A stretch of DNA of 64,000 nt from Paramecium octaurelia (GCA_905182995.1 CAJJDP010000046.1:252488-316487), one strand, 5' to 3'; positions 1-12,697 are shown, counted from the stretch's first letter. The notes: generated from the sequence alone by a model not told the origin. Made by a program: numbers and translations.

Positions 1-3000
1 CTAAGATACATTTCAAGATGGAGGAAGAAATCAATATCCTCTTTATTATCGAATGGATAAAGTGCTGCAATTGATCCCATGGAAGTTCCATAGACAACTA
101 CTTCGGAACTGGTGGATACTAATGCTATTTTTTGGAGACTGGTGATGACTTCACCTACGTAAAAATTGCAAATTTAATCCATTTTGAATGGAGCTCCATT
201 CATACAACCTTGATCCATTTTCATTTTATATTCATAAGGATGCTCCTCTTATTCTTCATCAATATCTAAAGGTACTCTGCTAACAAAAATGTTCTCAAAT
301 TTATCTCCAGCAATAACAGTATGATAATCTAGTACAGTACTTGCAGTTACATATCTAGGTAGTATATCATCTGCCAATTCCATAAATGTCTGGTCTCTAA
401 TATTATATCTAAGAAGATGAATAGAATCAGCAACTTCAGCCACGTAAATTCTATCCTCTTTGACCATGATTGAAGTAATAAATGAATTCAGATTTTTGAT
501 TTCTGCCTTCTTCAAAATTCTTTGATTTCCCATCTCATAAACTCTTAAATTGCAACCAGCTCCAACTAGTAATCTCCCTCTCCATGCAGCCAAAGCATAC
601 GGGATTTCATCAATTTGTGTTGAGTGCTTTAACTTTAAAGTCTTATTATCATAGACAAATGTATGTATGAATCCTGCACTGAAATTCCTAGTAGGTTCAT
701 TCACTAGATCTTTTACTGTTCCTACACAAACATATTACTCTGGATAACCAGCAAATTAAATATAACAAATAGAACACGCGTGCTAATTCTCATAGAATTG
801 ATGAACATTAATAGTTTCCAATTTAGTGGCATCGACTATTCGAATCAATGATGCCCATTTATATTGTTCAGCTTGAATTTAATTCCATTGTTCTGGTATT
901 TCTTAAGTCTAGTAGACTTCTTATACCTTTTATTAAACATTGTTATAAGATCGATTGTCAGATTCAATAATGAATATAGCCTTGCTAGGTTCATGAAAAA
1001 TCATTTTTCTGGGTGAATATGTCAAATCTAATGACTACTAATTAAATATTTCACCAAATCTCTCTGGCATGATGATTCGTAAAGTACTTTAATTAGTACC
1101 AACAATACCTTAAAATTCTTTAGCAAGGAATGCTGAAGCATAATCCAAATAATCATAAGATAATGGTTGCATGAATATTCGACCACTATTATTATAACAT
1201 AACCATGATCTAGACGACAATGCCAACATCGCCTATTGTTAATTAGCATTAATTCTGAGACATTTCACAGGCTTTGTTCCTAAATATCTTGTCCTAGTGT
1301 CAGACAATCCTCCTGACAATTAATCAACTGAAGTTCTCATTAGAAGACCATTATTTAACCCTATAAATAAAAATAACTATTTAGTAAAACTTTATTAACC
1401 TTCCTATTCAGAAGCCATCTCCATCATACATAAGCTCTCAGCCTCACTGGGCAATGCTTACATTGCTCCTCTTTCAAAACAAGATTCAGGTTCTAAACTC
1501 AATAATCTAATAGTCTAATCACTCAAAGCCACACACAAAAATTTGCACCTCTATCTTCCCTCCTCAATAGGGCCCAATTCTAAGGCTTTAATCTCATTAT
1601 CCATTTAATCCTTTGTAATTTCTATCAAATTTCCTTAAAAACTTGTAGTATCCAATTCAAAATAATATACATCACCTCCAGCTAAGGCGAATGCTACTTA
1701 TTTTTCATTTGAAACTCCCTTAATTACCTTACCATCTATAATATAATCAGTAGGGGGCTTATTCTTTCTAATATGTCGATATCCATTTGTTAATATTTGA
1801 ATTTAGGAATCATCAATCAATGTTCCTACATGAATTGTTTGTTTTGTTCCCTCCAATCCAGTATCATGAACTTGCTCGACTTTTTCTCCAATTTTTAACA
1901 CTAGAGTTTTATTAATATATGATATCACAATATATTTATGGACTGGGTCTTCATATCTTTCCTTTAAAGTCCAAATTCCTAATGGTTTTGCTTACAAATT
2001 AGTATTCGCCAATTGTGTTATTTCTAAACCATGTCTTAAAACTCTTAAAGTTGATCTATTACCAGCAGCACAACAAATATATATTTATGGATTACCTTCC
2101 TTTGCTAAATCAGCCACCTTCAAATCACTAATACAACTAAAATTATTGAGTTCCCATAATAGGGACAAATGCTTAAGCTTTTAAGGCTTAAAAAATATTT
2201 ATTCTTCCAAAGCCATACTGGAATCTGTACAGATAATGTTTGTGTTCGATTCCTCTCTTTAATATTTATAGAAACAATGATTTCCCTTCTCACAAGCTGC
2301 AAACAAATGTTTGCTTCTCATCAAACATAAACTATTAGCCACTGGAATAGTATCGAAATAGATCATTCTTATTGAATGGACTTCATCTTTAGTGAATTGT
2401 AAAGATAATTCAAATAAATCACCGTACTCTGATTATAACAAATATAAAAAGGAAGACTAAGATATATTGTAATCATAATTACTTTTTATTTATAAAATCC
2501 AAATGAACTTATCATTGCCCCTCTATCAGCAGGCATTCCTTGATTTTTTGGATATGGCACTTTCATTTCCTAATTCTTTGGCCCTCGATAATGCAAGAAA
2601 TCTTCACATAACACTATAACACCTCCTGGTCCATCAGGTGCATTAGGAACCATTAATAAAGAATGAGAAGAAATGTGAATAGGATCTGATCTCTACCTTC
2701 TCACGGTATTCAATCCAAAATCCATTTCATATATTGTTAAGAATTTTGTTTATATACCTGTGCAAACTGCACTGTCCTTATCTTGCCAATCTCCATAATC
2801 TGATTCTATTGCTGCAAATTAAGCATTATCATAACCAGCATCTAACCCTACAATATCAAACACAATAGTATGAGATTTTGGCGCCTCTAAAGGAGAGGAT
2901 ATTGTTATTTTTTCATTTTCTCGGGTTAATATATATACAAATTTATGTTTTTCTACAGCACTTATCATAAATGCTCTCCCTTTAGGATCACATGCCAAGT

Positions 3001-3408
3001 ATTAACCAGGAACTATCCTTCTGCATCCTGTTTTTCCATAAGTTTCTTAATGCACTTTTACAAACATGTTTTTCAATCCATCAAAACCCAATACTACTAC
3101 ACGACCTGAATCACTACCAATAACCAAATTATCTCTATTGTTCTACAATTTTATTAAAATACTTACTCCAGGAAATCTGAATGAATGAATTGAACGTATT
3201 ATTCCAAATACTTCTTGTGATGCTATTGTCTCCAATTTACCACTAAACATTATACAACATCATTATACTTGCTTTCATTTATCTTCAGAAGCTCAATATG
3301 CTTTACTTTGGATACAACAATCTCTTGTGCTTTTGGTCCTGAGAAATTTCCGTATATTGCCTTTTGTATTCCTGTGCTTTTTTGTAAAGTTAGACTGTAT
3401 AGTTGCAT
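1..3408 (-). CDS. SF3B3: Splicing factor 3B subunit 3 (SF3B3/SAP130), 3' end cut by window
   Basis: This is a U2 snRNP SF3b scaffold protein that acts in branch-site recognition in the nucleus. Read on the minus strand from the ATG at 3408, it begins MQLYSLTLQKSTGIQKAIYG and continues with NFSGPKAQEIVVSK and GKTGCRRIVPGQYLACDPKG, which follow human SF3B3 closely. The CPSF-A-like beta-propeller C-terminus (GGFI-type strand, PRYVTASTVLDYHT, ADKF-like AGDKFENI) lies at 704-249. The last residues in the window (EDIDFFLHLEMYLR) correspond to a point some 60 residues before the human C-terminus, so the stop lies outside. Short introns interrupt it; the first is 3143-3166, 24 nt, a multiple of three with no TGA. 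TAA/TAG are glutamine throughout. Identification is by recalled family sequence and is very secure. Confidence 0.95.
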
Positions 3409-3532
3409 ATCCAATATTTAAATAAAACAAAAAAGAATATATTAAATAAAATCAATAATTAATTTGTAAATTAGGCATTCATTTCTTATTGTTTTTCTGA
3501 ACTCTGTAAACTTCAGCATTTTCGGCATATAC

Positions 3533-3905
3533 TCAATCCTCAGTCAACTTATATATCTACTCTTCCAAATTACCGATTTATATTGCCATACTACTCTATA
3601 TTACTTCTGAATCTGATAACAACTCTAATAAAATTAAATTTTTCACTTAAACATTATTCTATTTACATATTTATATTAATTAATTTCTCAAAGGGATTTA
3701 GTTCTACATTTACAATTGGTTGTTCTATCTCTTATTTATCAATACGATATTTCTTATTCTTTGTAATGATATTTTAACATTTAGATTTCGTATTTATCTC
3801 TATAAAACTATTCTCATCAACATATAATACCCTCTTGGCAATACCTTATTAACTGTAGTACGCTTCCTTAAATCCTTGATTGGTTCCTCTATTTTTGATC
3901 TCCAT
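3533..3905 (-). CDS. Small unknown protein, frame continues past an in-frame TGA
   Basis: I do not recognise this protein. It starts MEIKNRGTNQGFKEAYYSQQ at 3905. A 28-nt intron (GTTTAAG...TTATTAG) joins MQIEQ to QLLSDSEV, and 114 residues result, ending GNLEEQIYKLTED then TGA at 3533-3535. The same frame then runs on as VYAENAEVYRVQKNNKK to a second TGA at 3479-3481, which looks like coding sequence rather than trailer. I found no GT-AG intron that removes the first TGA and keeps the frame. It is therefore either a natural stop, a nonsense change, or a base error in the assembly. The gene lies head-to-head with the kinase at 4279 and just upstream of SF3B3 on the same strand. Confidence 0.55.
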
Positions 3906-4278
3906 TTTGACATAAAACTATAAAAAATAAATTCCTCAATAATTTCTGAAACATTGATTAACATTTTTTAATCAACATTCCAATATTTTATTTTGGCTGT
4001 TTTAATTTTATTCTGATTGAATAAATGTATTATAAATTCTACAATTAACACAAGTAATTTATTAAGATATAGTTTCATGTATTTCTTAATTCTTTCTAAA
4101 TTAACTTCTTTATGTTTCTACTAATGAATATACATTTTAATTTTGTATTTTACTAATATTTATTTAATTTTCCTAATGCCAATACAGTATATTCCTAATT
4201 TAATTATATAATATAAACTTATATTTTTCAAAGTTTATAAAATATAATTATTTATATTTATTTCTAATAGAAATAGAA

Positions 4279-5612
4279 ATGAGAGAAGGAGATGAAGTTA
4301 ATGTAGAAAATAATACATATATTCTCAAAGAATTACTTGGCCAAGGCTCGTATGGAAAAGTTTTTAAGGCATTCAATAAGCGCACCTAATAGATAACAGC
4401 AATAAAAATATAAGATAGCATAAATGAAGATGAATTAAAGGTATTAAATATGATGAGAAAAAAAACACATAAAAACTTAATCAATATTCTTAATTTTGAA
4501 AGAGTAAGTCGAAAATATTTTATAGTAATGGAATATTGTAAAGAAAGTTTATATGATCGGATTATTCGCAGAGGTACAATTCAATCAGATGAAGTGAGGT
4601 TTATTATGAAAGAAATAGGGAATGGGATAAAAGAAATTCATGAATTAGGTTATGCACATAGAGATCTTAAACCTGAAAATATATTAATTTTCTAGGTTAA
4701 TGACAACGGTTAAACATAAGATTTATATAAAATTTGCGATTTTGGTACAATAAAATAAATAGATGTGCTTAAAACTTAAAAAGTTGGTACTGCTTATTAT
4801 CTTGCTCCAGAATAAGTAAATGGTTACGATAGTCAATATTCATAAAAAGTTGATATATGGGCTTTTGGAGCTTTGATTTATGAATTATTGACAGGAACAC
4901 CATTGTTTAATGGTAATTTATGATTTAAGTTAGGCAAAAGTGAATAAGAAGTCTGGATTAAAATAAAAAATACGACTTAGAAAAGTATTGATGAACAAAT
5001 TAAGAATAATTTGAAAATAGAAAGGAAATATAGTACTCTTCTCTTAAATATGCTTCAAACAGATATTGGAAAAAGGTATGATATTAATCAGGTTGTTTCT
5101 GATTTGAGAGGAACATCATAACCTATTAGAAAGACAGAATTTTAGGGATAAAGTGGCAGGCCTGATGGGAGAGTTTTCGACTATAAAGGATTGCCAAATC
5201 CAAAATAGGTTTAATTTAATTATGCTTCTAAAATACCAGGCCAAGAAGAGCAAATATAAAAAGCTGATCCAATTTATTCACGTGGAAGGAATATTGAGCA
5301 ATCAGAATCCCCTAAAAGACCTGATTATCGTTCCCCTTAGATGATTAAAGCAAGTGATAATACTCCAGCAATTAGGGCTACAAATATTCCTTTGTAATTA
5401 TCGAAACAATCAGGTCCAATTTAAACAACTTCCTCAAGCTAGGATACAAAATATTCTTAAATGAACAATTTAATTCAGAATACCACATTCAATCAAAATT
5501 AGCCAATTACAAAATTGCCAAGCAATCTAAAGATTGAAAATTATCTTTAAAATAATTCCTAAAAGTAAAATAACTCTTAAACCTTTGATTAATATTAAAA
5601 AAATCCTTTTCA

Positions 5613-5647
<35 letters not shown>

Positions 5648-7713
5648 CTTTTTAAAATTAAATACCTGTTTAGGCTTAGTAAAATCAATTAAAAAGCTCC
5701 CTCCCTTATAATAATAATTAACAATTTGATGAACAATAACAAAGTAAAAATACAAATTAAAAATTAGAAGCTCCAATTCAAAGCCAAGCAGTAAAAAGAA
5801 CTTTCGGAAGTTCATAGCTTGGCAGCAATCTTTAAAATGCTACCTAAAAGTAATAACCTTATGATTAATAGTAATAAAGTAATAATACTATTGAATAACA
5901 ATCAGGAAAAATTTTAAATTAGCCAGCTCTAGGTGGTTTTTCCAATCAATAGTATAAAAACCCTTTTTAAAATACTAACTAAAAGCAATAAAGTGTTTAA
6001 TAATAATAAAATAATAATACTATTGAATAACAATCAGGAAAAAATTTTAATTAGCCAGCTCTAGCTGGTTTTCCCAATCAATAGTATAACAACCTTGTTT
6101 AAAATACTAACTAAAAGCAATAAAGTGTTTAATAGTAATAAAATAATAATACTATTGAATAACAATCAGGAAAAAATTTTAATTAGCCAGCTCTAGCTGG
6201 TTTTCCCAATCAATAGTATAACAACCTTGTTTAAAATACTAACTAAAAGCAATAAAGTGTTTAATAATAATAAAATAATAATACTATTGAATAACAATCA
6301 GGAAAAAATTTTAATTAGCCAGCTCTAGCTGGTTTTCCCAATCAATAGTATAACAACCTTGTTTAAAATACTAACTAAAAGCAATAAAGTGTTTAATAAT
6401 AATAAAATAATAATACTATTGAATAACAATCAGGAAAAAATTTTAATTAGCCAGCTCTAGCTGGTTTTCCCAATCAATAGTATAACAACCTTGTTTAAAA
6501 TACTAACTAAAAGCAATAAAGTGTTTAATAATAATAAAATAATAATACTATTGAATAACAATCAGGAAAAAATTTTAATTAGCCAGCTCTAGCTGGTTTT
6601 CCCAATCAATAGTATAACAACCTTGTTTAAAATACTAACTAAAAGCAATAAAGTGTTTAATAATAATAAAATAATAATACTATTGAATAACAATCAGGAA
6701 AAAATTTTAATTAGCCAGCTCTAGCTGGTTTTCCCAATCAATAGTATAACAACCTTGTTTAAAATACTAACTAAAAGCAATAAAGTGTTTAATAATAATA
6801 AAATAATAATACTATTGAATAACAATCAGGAAAAAATTTTAATTAGCCAGCTCTAGCTGGTTTTCCCAATCAATAGTATAACAACCTTGTTTAAAATACT
6901 AACTAAAAGCAATAAAGTGTTTAATAGTAATAAAATAATAATACTATTGAATAACAATCAGGAAAAATTTTAAATTAGCCAGCTCTAGCTGGTTTTCCCA
7001 ATCAATAGGATAGCAACCTTCTTTAAAATGCTAACTAAAAGCAATAAAGTAATTCCTCCCATAATTAATAATAATAAAATAAAAACATTTTTCAATAATA
7101 ATAAGGAACAACTTAAAATAATAGAGCTTCATAGCCTTCCCAAAATTTATAGAATAATTATGGCAACTTTATTTAAAACACTAATTACAAATAATAGAGT
7201 GTTCCCCCTTAGAATTATTAATTATAAAACAAAAATAATATAATTTAAAAAGAAGAAACTATTGAGCAAGCAGCAGCAAAAAATCCTTCCTCATAATTTT
7301 TAAATTCTTCTTAATTTAATACCTAAAAGCAAGGTCGTCAATAACCAATTAATAGAGATGATTTACCATAACCTTAGAATATAAATAGTTCATAATTTAA
7401 TAATACCAGCTAATAATAATAAAATATTTCATAAAATAGGATTCCTTAAAACGGCAACTATTTTTAACAAACAAACTCAAATAGTCCACAGTAACCCCAA
7501 AGCCGCTTGAGTACTTTTCAAAATCAGAATAATTAACCCTAAAAATAAATTTTTAATCCAGCAGTAGGATAAAGGAATGCTAGCAATTTTAAGTAATCTA
7601 ATTAAGCCTAAGTAACACCTGGATAATCAGGTTAATATATCTAATCATCATTTGGAAATAATCCATACTAATAGCACCCACAGAGAATTGGATAATTTAA
7701 TAATTATTAATGA
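4279..7713 (+). CDS. Serine/threonine protein kinase with long Q/N-rich repeat tail
   Basis: This is a predicted 1,137-residue protein kinase. The N-terminal ~270 residues hold a complete catalytic domain: glycine loop GQGSYGKVF, lysine in TAIKI, catalytic loop HRDLKPEN, DFG, APEQ for APE, and DIWAFGALIYELLTG. One 21-nt intron at 4913-4933 restores the frame after PLFNG. The rest (~850 residues) is low-complexity Gln/Asn-rich sequence with an 11-Gln run and about eight near-identical 44-residue repeats. The start is the first in-frame ATG, and the span minus the intron divides by three to the TGA at 7711-7713. The kinase subfamily is not clear from the sequence. Substrate and pathway are unknown. 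The tail suggests scaffolding or condensation, which is inference only. Confidence 0.88.
5614..5646 (+). repeat. AAT/TAA trinucleotide microsatellite encoding poly-Gln
   Basis: A pure run of AAT/TAA units inside the kinase tail. In the reading frame it is TAA, so it encodes glutamine in the ciliate code. Confidence 0.9.
5835..7158 (+). repeat. 132-bp coding tandem repeat (44 residues per unit)
   Basis: The unit recurs with an exact 132-bp step. The word AATACTAACT starts at 5971, 6103, 6235, 6367, 6499, 6631, 6763 and 6895, and a degenerate version starts at 7027. An older, more diverged unit precedes at about 5835. The inner units are almost identical, differing by single bases such as AGTAATAAA versus AATAATAAA. 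Each unit encodes a stretch containing NQPALAGFPNQQYNN and TNQKQQSVQQ. Because 132 is a multiple of three, copy-number change keeps the kinase frame. Confidence 0.95.
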
Positions 7714-7873
7714 AAATGAAATGATTACCATTCAGATCAAATATTTTTATATTTATTAATTTCTTATTCTGCTATATTTACAAAAAAAATATGATTCTGA
7801 TATACGAAAATAGTTTTTAAGGAAAATTCATTATATTAATTTATAGAATTTAATAGAAGTATTGTTAATAGAA

Positions 7874-8978
7874 ATGCAAAATGATTGGAAGGTGCAAGTA
7901 TAGTAAGAAGACAAAGTCGTAAAATATAAAAATATAGAATACCACATCGGATAAATAGTTGGATCTGGAGCTAGTGCTAAAGTCTATAGATCATAAAAGT
8001 TTATTGATTAAATATAACAATAAGAGGATGTAGCTCTTCGAATCTAAAATCGGTATTTTAAGCCAAATTATGATCTTTTGAATTAACTTAAAGATTTTAA
8101 GTGGAAAAATACAACATATCCAATTGAGAATATACCTGGCGGCTTTTTATATACAGAGTACGAACTTTTCGAAGGCAATCTCACATAGCTTTCCATAGAA
8201 TTAATTAAGGAAAATATATTTAAAATTGCTTAAACTATAGCTGAGGCTTTAATCGAAATTCATAAATCGAATTACATTCATTTTGATGTAAAGCCAGACA
8301 ATATTGTTTTCAAAATGGATTTTTCGTAAAAATTAAAGTTTGCTCTCTGTGATTTCTCTTCAATCCAATCTCTTGATAATGCAGCAAATAAAGAATTATT
8401 CATTGAGGCTACACCACAATTCGCACCACCAGAAATAGAAATTTAAGGATATTCTAAAAATATAGATCAAACCTGTGATATCTGGTCATTAGGCATGAGC
8501 TTATATAGTCTATACTCAGAAAAACTTATGTTCACATAAGGTATTTTCAATAAGATTAGTTTTAGATAATCTAAATTTGAAAAAAGAATAAGATTTTATA
8601 GATGATACTGTGGATTAAGATATTGATAACGATAAACTGAAATCTTTAATTAAATCGTCACTTAAAGTCCAGAAGGAAGATAGAATATCTTTGAAAGACA
8701 TGATTGAATACATTGAAAATCCTGAAATGAAGAAGCCATAACCTTGTGCGAAATAATGTAGTTCAAATTCAAGTCACTCCTAAAAATAAATAGGAGATAT
8801 AAAATAGGAGAAGGTTAAATAACCGAATTTGATAAAATTTCCAATATTACAAGACATAATTGAGGAGGCTTTAAAGAAATATTAAATGAATTTAAACAAA
8901 ATAGACAATAATTATGGTGCTACACAAAAAAGATAAAAACAATCATGCTTATTAGAAATGCCAAATATAAATTTTTGA
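7874..8978 (+). CDS. Protein kinase-like protein, altered DFG motif
   Basis: This encodes 359 residues after removal of a 25-nt intron (GTATTTTC...TTTTAG) following KLMFTQ. A kinase fold is visible: glycine loop VGSGASAKVY, catalytic loop HFDVKPDN, then CDFSS where DFG is expected, APPEIE, and CDIWSLGMSLYSL. The catalytic loop resembles the HxDVKPxN of Wee1-like kinases. The DFS for DFG and the absence of an obvious VAIK lysine (the region reads DVALRIQ) make activity uncertain; it could be a pseudokinase. The C-terminus is basic and ends CLLEMPNINF. It converges on the phosphatase gene, with only 10 bp between the two stops. Confidence 0.8.
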
Positions 8979-8988
8979 TGAAATGGTT

Positions 8989-9499
8989 TCATTTATTATC
9001 ATTTAAATGTATTTCAAACTTTTTTAATTGTTCAATAAAGCCATCATTTGGCCAAACAATGGTTCTTTTTGTTTTGACAAATTAGAAGGCATCCCTAAAA
9101 GATAACTTTTTTGTTTTCATAATATAGGCTATCACAATTGAGGCAGATCTAGAGACTCCAGCCATGCAGTGAACTAAAACATTGCCCTTTTATAAATTTT
9201 CATCTATAAATTTAAGACACTAATCAAAAAATTATACTAAATTTTAGGATTAATGTTTTACATAAATCTTGATTTTAAATATCTTCCACATCCAATTTCA
9301 TATGTTTAATGTTTGGATTTTCATAAACAATTTTGGATTCTTTAGTTACAGTCAGAACAGCATTAATTTTTTTAGGTCCTAGATTGTAGGGTTAAGCTGA
9401 TTTGATGTTGCCTAAAAAGAGATATCCTTTGTCTAATTCATCATTTTCAGGCTCTAATATTGTTGTGCTGTCTTTGTAGAAGGGCTCTAAAATGTCCAT
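8989..9499 (-). CDS. Dual-specificity protein phosphatase
   Basis: This is a 161-residue, minimal dual-specificity phosphatase of the cysteine-based family. The P-loop HCMAGVSRSAS matches HCxxGxxRS, with the general-acid region upstream in LDVEDIQN. The domain fills the protein (MDILEPFYKD start, HLNDNK end) with no targeting extension visible. One 25-nt intron (GTAAAAC...ATTTAG) lies after NQDL. The frame closes exactly (486 nt). It is convergent with the kinase-like gene at 7874. The substrate (phosphotyrosine/threonine protein) cannot be read from the sequence. Confidence 0.88.
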
Positions 9500-9623
9500 A
9501 AATTATAAATTTTGTTATTAATTGATTAATATATTTTCTATATATTATAGAGGATAGAAAAGAGGTTTATCTAATACATATAGGTTTTATGAATTTCTAA
9601 AATAATTAATATTATAAATATAA

Positions 9624-10308
9624 ATGAGTTAAACAAAGGAAATAAAAGTAGTTTTATTAGGTGTTTCAGGAGTGGGAAAAAGTAGTCTTTTGTATAGATT
9701 TGTTGAGAATGATTTTCAAGAAAAGGGCCAACCTACTTTAGGAGCAGCATTTTAGAGCAAAACAATATTAATAGATGGAAAAGCATTGAAATTTTAAATT
9801 TGGGATACTGCAGGTTAAGAGAAATATAAAGCAATATTACCTTTATATTATAGAGGTATTTGATTAGTGTATTTTGAGATGCAAAAGTAGCTCTTTTAGT
9901 TTATGATGTTAATGATTTATAAAGTTTTGAAGGAGTAAAGGAATGGTTTCAATAATTGCAGGATTAAGGACCTATAGATTAAAGTAATAATGATGTAATT
10001 GTGAAGTTAGAGTGATAATAGGAAATAAATGTGATTTAGAGTAGAATGTATCAGATAACATGGCTGAAGAATTGGCCAGATAATACAACGCTAACTTTTT
10101 TAAAACTAGTTGCAAAGAAAACTTAGGAGTGCAAGTATTGAATAGAATATATTAGGAAACATTCATTTAAATAGGAGAACGGGTTTTTAAAGAGCAGTTG
10201 ATAGAAGAGAATCGTAAATCAAACACTGAAAATGTAAACTCCACTTTGAAGATTGGACCGTAGAATCTTAATAATAAACAATAATAAAATAAGTCCGTTT
10301 GTTGCTGA
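9624..10308 (+). CDS. Rab-family small GTPase (Rab5/Rab21-like)
   Basis: This is a 210-residue Ras-superfamily GTPase that controls vesicle traffic. All G motifs are present: GVSGVGKS (P-loop), PTLGAAF (switch I), WDTAGQEKY (switch II), GNKCDL, and TSCKEN for the SAK loop. The C-terminus KSVCC is a Rab double-cysteine prenylation signal. Two introns fit: 23 nt after LYYR, and 29 nt (GTAATAATG...TTAGAG) before IIGNKCDL; the second was chosen because it alone restores the frame. Total length then divides by three. The switch regions and the TLGAAF motif are closest to Rab5/21/22 types, so an endocytic role is likely but inferred. Confidence 0.92.
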
Positions 10309-10442
10309 ATATTATGCAAATTATCACATATTATTATCTACGAAATATTAAATACTTATATATTTAAAATACATTAGTAATTTAATTTTGGAAGATATGA
10401 ATGGGAAGCTGTTATTTAAAAATGATATACTGTTATATATAC

Positions 10443-11591
10443 TCATTAACCTAAATCAGTATCACCAGCAGCAACTCTCATGGCGATGTATTCTTTCAAG
10501 TCTCTCATGTTGGTGTTCAAATGACCAATCAAGTCAGAAACAGTTTGTCTGTCTCCATCTCTGGCGGATCTTCTTTATTAGTATTCATAAGCAGCTTATT
10601 AGCATTCAGCTCTTCTGTCATCTCTTTATTAGGTCTTGGCTTCATGTCTGGCGGTGTTGTCATCTTATGAGCTGTGGGTGGCAGCGAGTTAGTCAGCCAA
10701 TGATTAGATTTCAGCTTCTAAGTTAGCAATAGCTGAGTTGAGCTTGTTCATATCTCTGTTTAAGAGGGTGTTGTAAGCTTCAAAGGCTTATCTTCTTGAA
10801 TCTTCAGTCTTTCTGGCCAAATCGAAAGCTTATTATAATTAGTTTTATAAATCGTCGATCAATTGGATGATTCTTCCTGTTAATTCTTAGTTGGCATATT
10901 ATTAAGCCTTGACAGCCAATTAAGCCATAAGTTTGATGGCTTTTCCGAAGGTTCTGATGTGTTTCATTTATCCGGCCTTGTGAGCAGCGGCGTTCAAGTG
11001 TGAAGCAACTTAAGCAAAGACTTATGGGGTATAGTGGACGGCTTCGCTAGCTCCCTTTTATAAGAAAGCTGGGGCTTATAAGTTGTCTGTGAAGAGTCTT
11101 CTTGCTTCAGCGAGGACGCCTGAAACGAAGGTGAATTCTTCTCTTTAAGCTTCGAAGTCATCGTTTTCTTCTTATCTCTTGGCTGTGGTTTCATCGATAA
11201 CCTTTTAGAGGAGGGCCTTTTCAGCTAACTTGGCAACTCTTTATCCGACCTTTTAGTCATGGACTGGTTGGAGTTAATCAAGTGTGGCTTATAATTCTGT
11301 GTCTCTTTATTCAAGGTTGGCGAGCTCTTAGTTGAGTCCAGCGAGGTCAGCGTCACAGACACCTTAGAAGGCCTTGTTTTCAGCATCATCTTCTCTTTAA
11401 TCGTTTTAATATCTGTCTTCCAAGTCATAAAGGGTTTAGAAGATTCTTTCAAGTGGTTCACCTGTTTGCATTTGGATGGCAATTGTGTTCAACAATGTCT
11501 TTCCGAGTTTGCTCTTTTCGAGTTTCTCGAATGCTGCTAAGTTTGTAGCAAAGGCTGTGGCAACCAAAACCAAAATGATGATTGATTTCAT
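10443..11591 (-). CDS. Trichocyst matrix protein (TMP family)
   Basis: This single 382-residue ORF has no intron and a cleavable signal peptide (MKSIIILVLVATAFA). The composition is the typical mix of coiled-coil heptads (LGKTLLNTIAIQM, LAGLNQELANLEQ, LNSAIANLEAEIQ) with many Gln, Asp and Ala residues. TMPs are proteolytically processed and crystallise in the secretory trichocyst core, expanding on exocytosis. The C-terminus ends ... RVAAGDTDLGQ. A second member of the family is at 33927-35148. Codon use is richer in GC (TCT/GCC/AAG) than its neighbours, as in highly expressed genes. The exact TMP subfamily is not determined. Confidence 0.88.
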
Positions 11592-12697
11592 TTTAATAAT
11601 GAAAGAGAATAGAAAATTGTCTTCGTTTTATAGCAAAAAACTTTGTAAAAACGGATTATTTTCTCGTAATATTTAATTATTAAAGAATCTAATTATTCAT
11701 ATTAAAACTAAATATCTCTTATTCATTCTCATTCTGCATAAAAATAAGAATAGTTTGATTCTTAAGAATCACAATTGCATTTAAGTGATGTACAGTTCGA
11801 CTATAAAAGTTAATCTCTTTAAAATTTAATAACTATCAATTAGCATGGGAGCAACGATTTCAACATTAACCATCCAAACCAATAAAATCGATTAACAGAT
11901 TAATCTAAGAAGTTTGAAGTAGAGTCAATTTAAGTTACTCAACTACTTATTTATAAAATTATATCATGAAACCCTTAATTTTAACAATTGTGCCAAACAA
12001 GAGACAATGCATATATAGAATTATACTTAAAAAGGAAAATTTGTTATTTTTTAAACAATCAATTTTGTTTATCATATTTCACACGTGTTCTTGATAATGA
12101 ATAATTTCTCAATGTAAAATTTGTGTATAATAGATAATAGCATAAATTAATGCAAATTTATCAAAAGTCTTTTCCTTTTATATTAAATAACTTATTTGTA
12201 AAAAATTGAACTTATATAATTATTATATATAGTATATTATTCCTTTATAAAGTATATATTTTATATTATTTCAACCTTTTGGAAAATCATTGTAATGATC
12301 CAGCCTAATTTGTCCAAAATTAAATAAATCAAAATTCGTCTCTTGTTTACATAGTTTACATATGAAATATTTCATCAGAATAGTTCAATTGTTCGATGAA
12401 TTAAACGATTTCTTTCGAAAGTACGTCAAAGTAGTTCTATTGAGGATCTAATCTTCATCAATTTTTGAATATTCTTATAAAAATAATATACCATATTTAA
12501 CTTTACTTTCTACAACTCTGTGATGAAGAATTAAGAAAGTACTTCAATTCATCAAAGGAATTATCAATTTCAATAATTGTTTCTTAGGAAATTTTGCTCA
12601 AATGGAAGAACTATGTAATAATGGTTTTCATAGAGTATTTTTTATTTATTATTGTTTAGTGTAGGTAATTTACACAAATAGATATTATCATTGTTAC
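11592..12697. other. 1.1-kb gap, AT-rich; weak ORF only
   Basis: No convincing gene is seen. A plus-strand frame from ATG 11845 (MGATISTLTIQT...) stays open to the TGA at 12397-12399 (184 codons), but its composition turns into Phe/Ile/Tyr-rich sequence typical of translated AT-rich spacer. A short stretch around 12360-12600 (FDELNDFFRKY, DEELRKYFNSS) looks coding-like in two frames and may be the remnant of a gene. The part just upstream of 11592 should hold the trichocyst gene promoter. Confidence 0.35.

Noticed and set aside
5835-7158. Array of 132-bp units as CRISPR or satellite DNA
   Set aside because: There are no spacers, the unit is coding in frame with the kinase, and the flanking units grade into the same protein.
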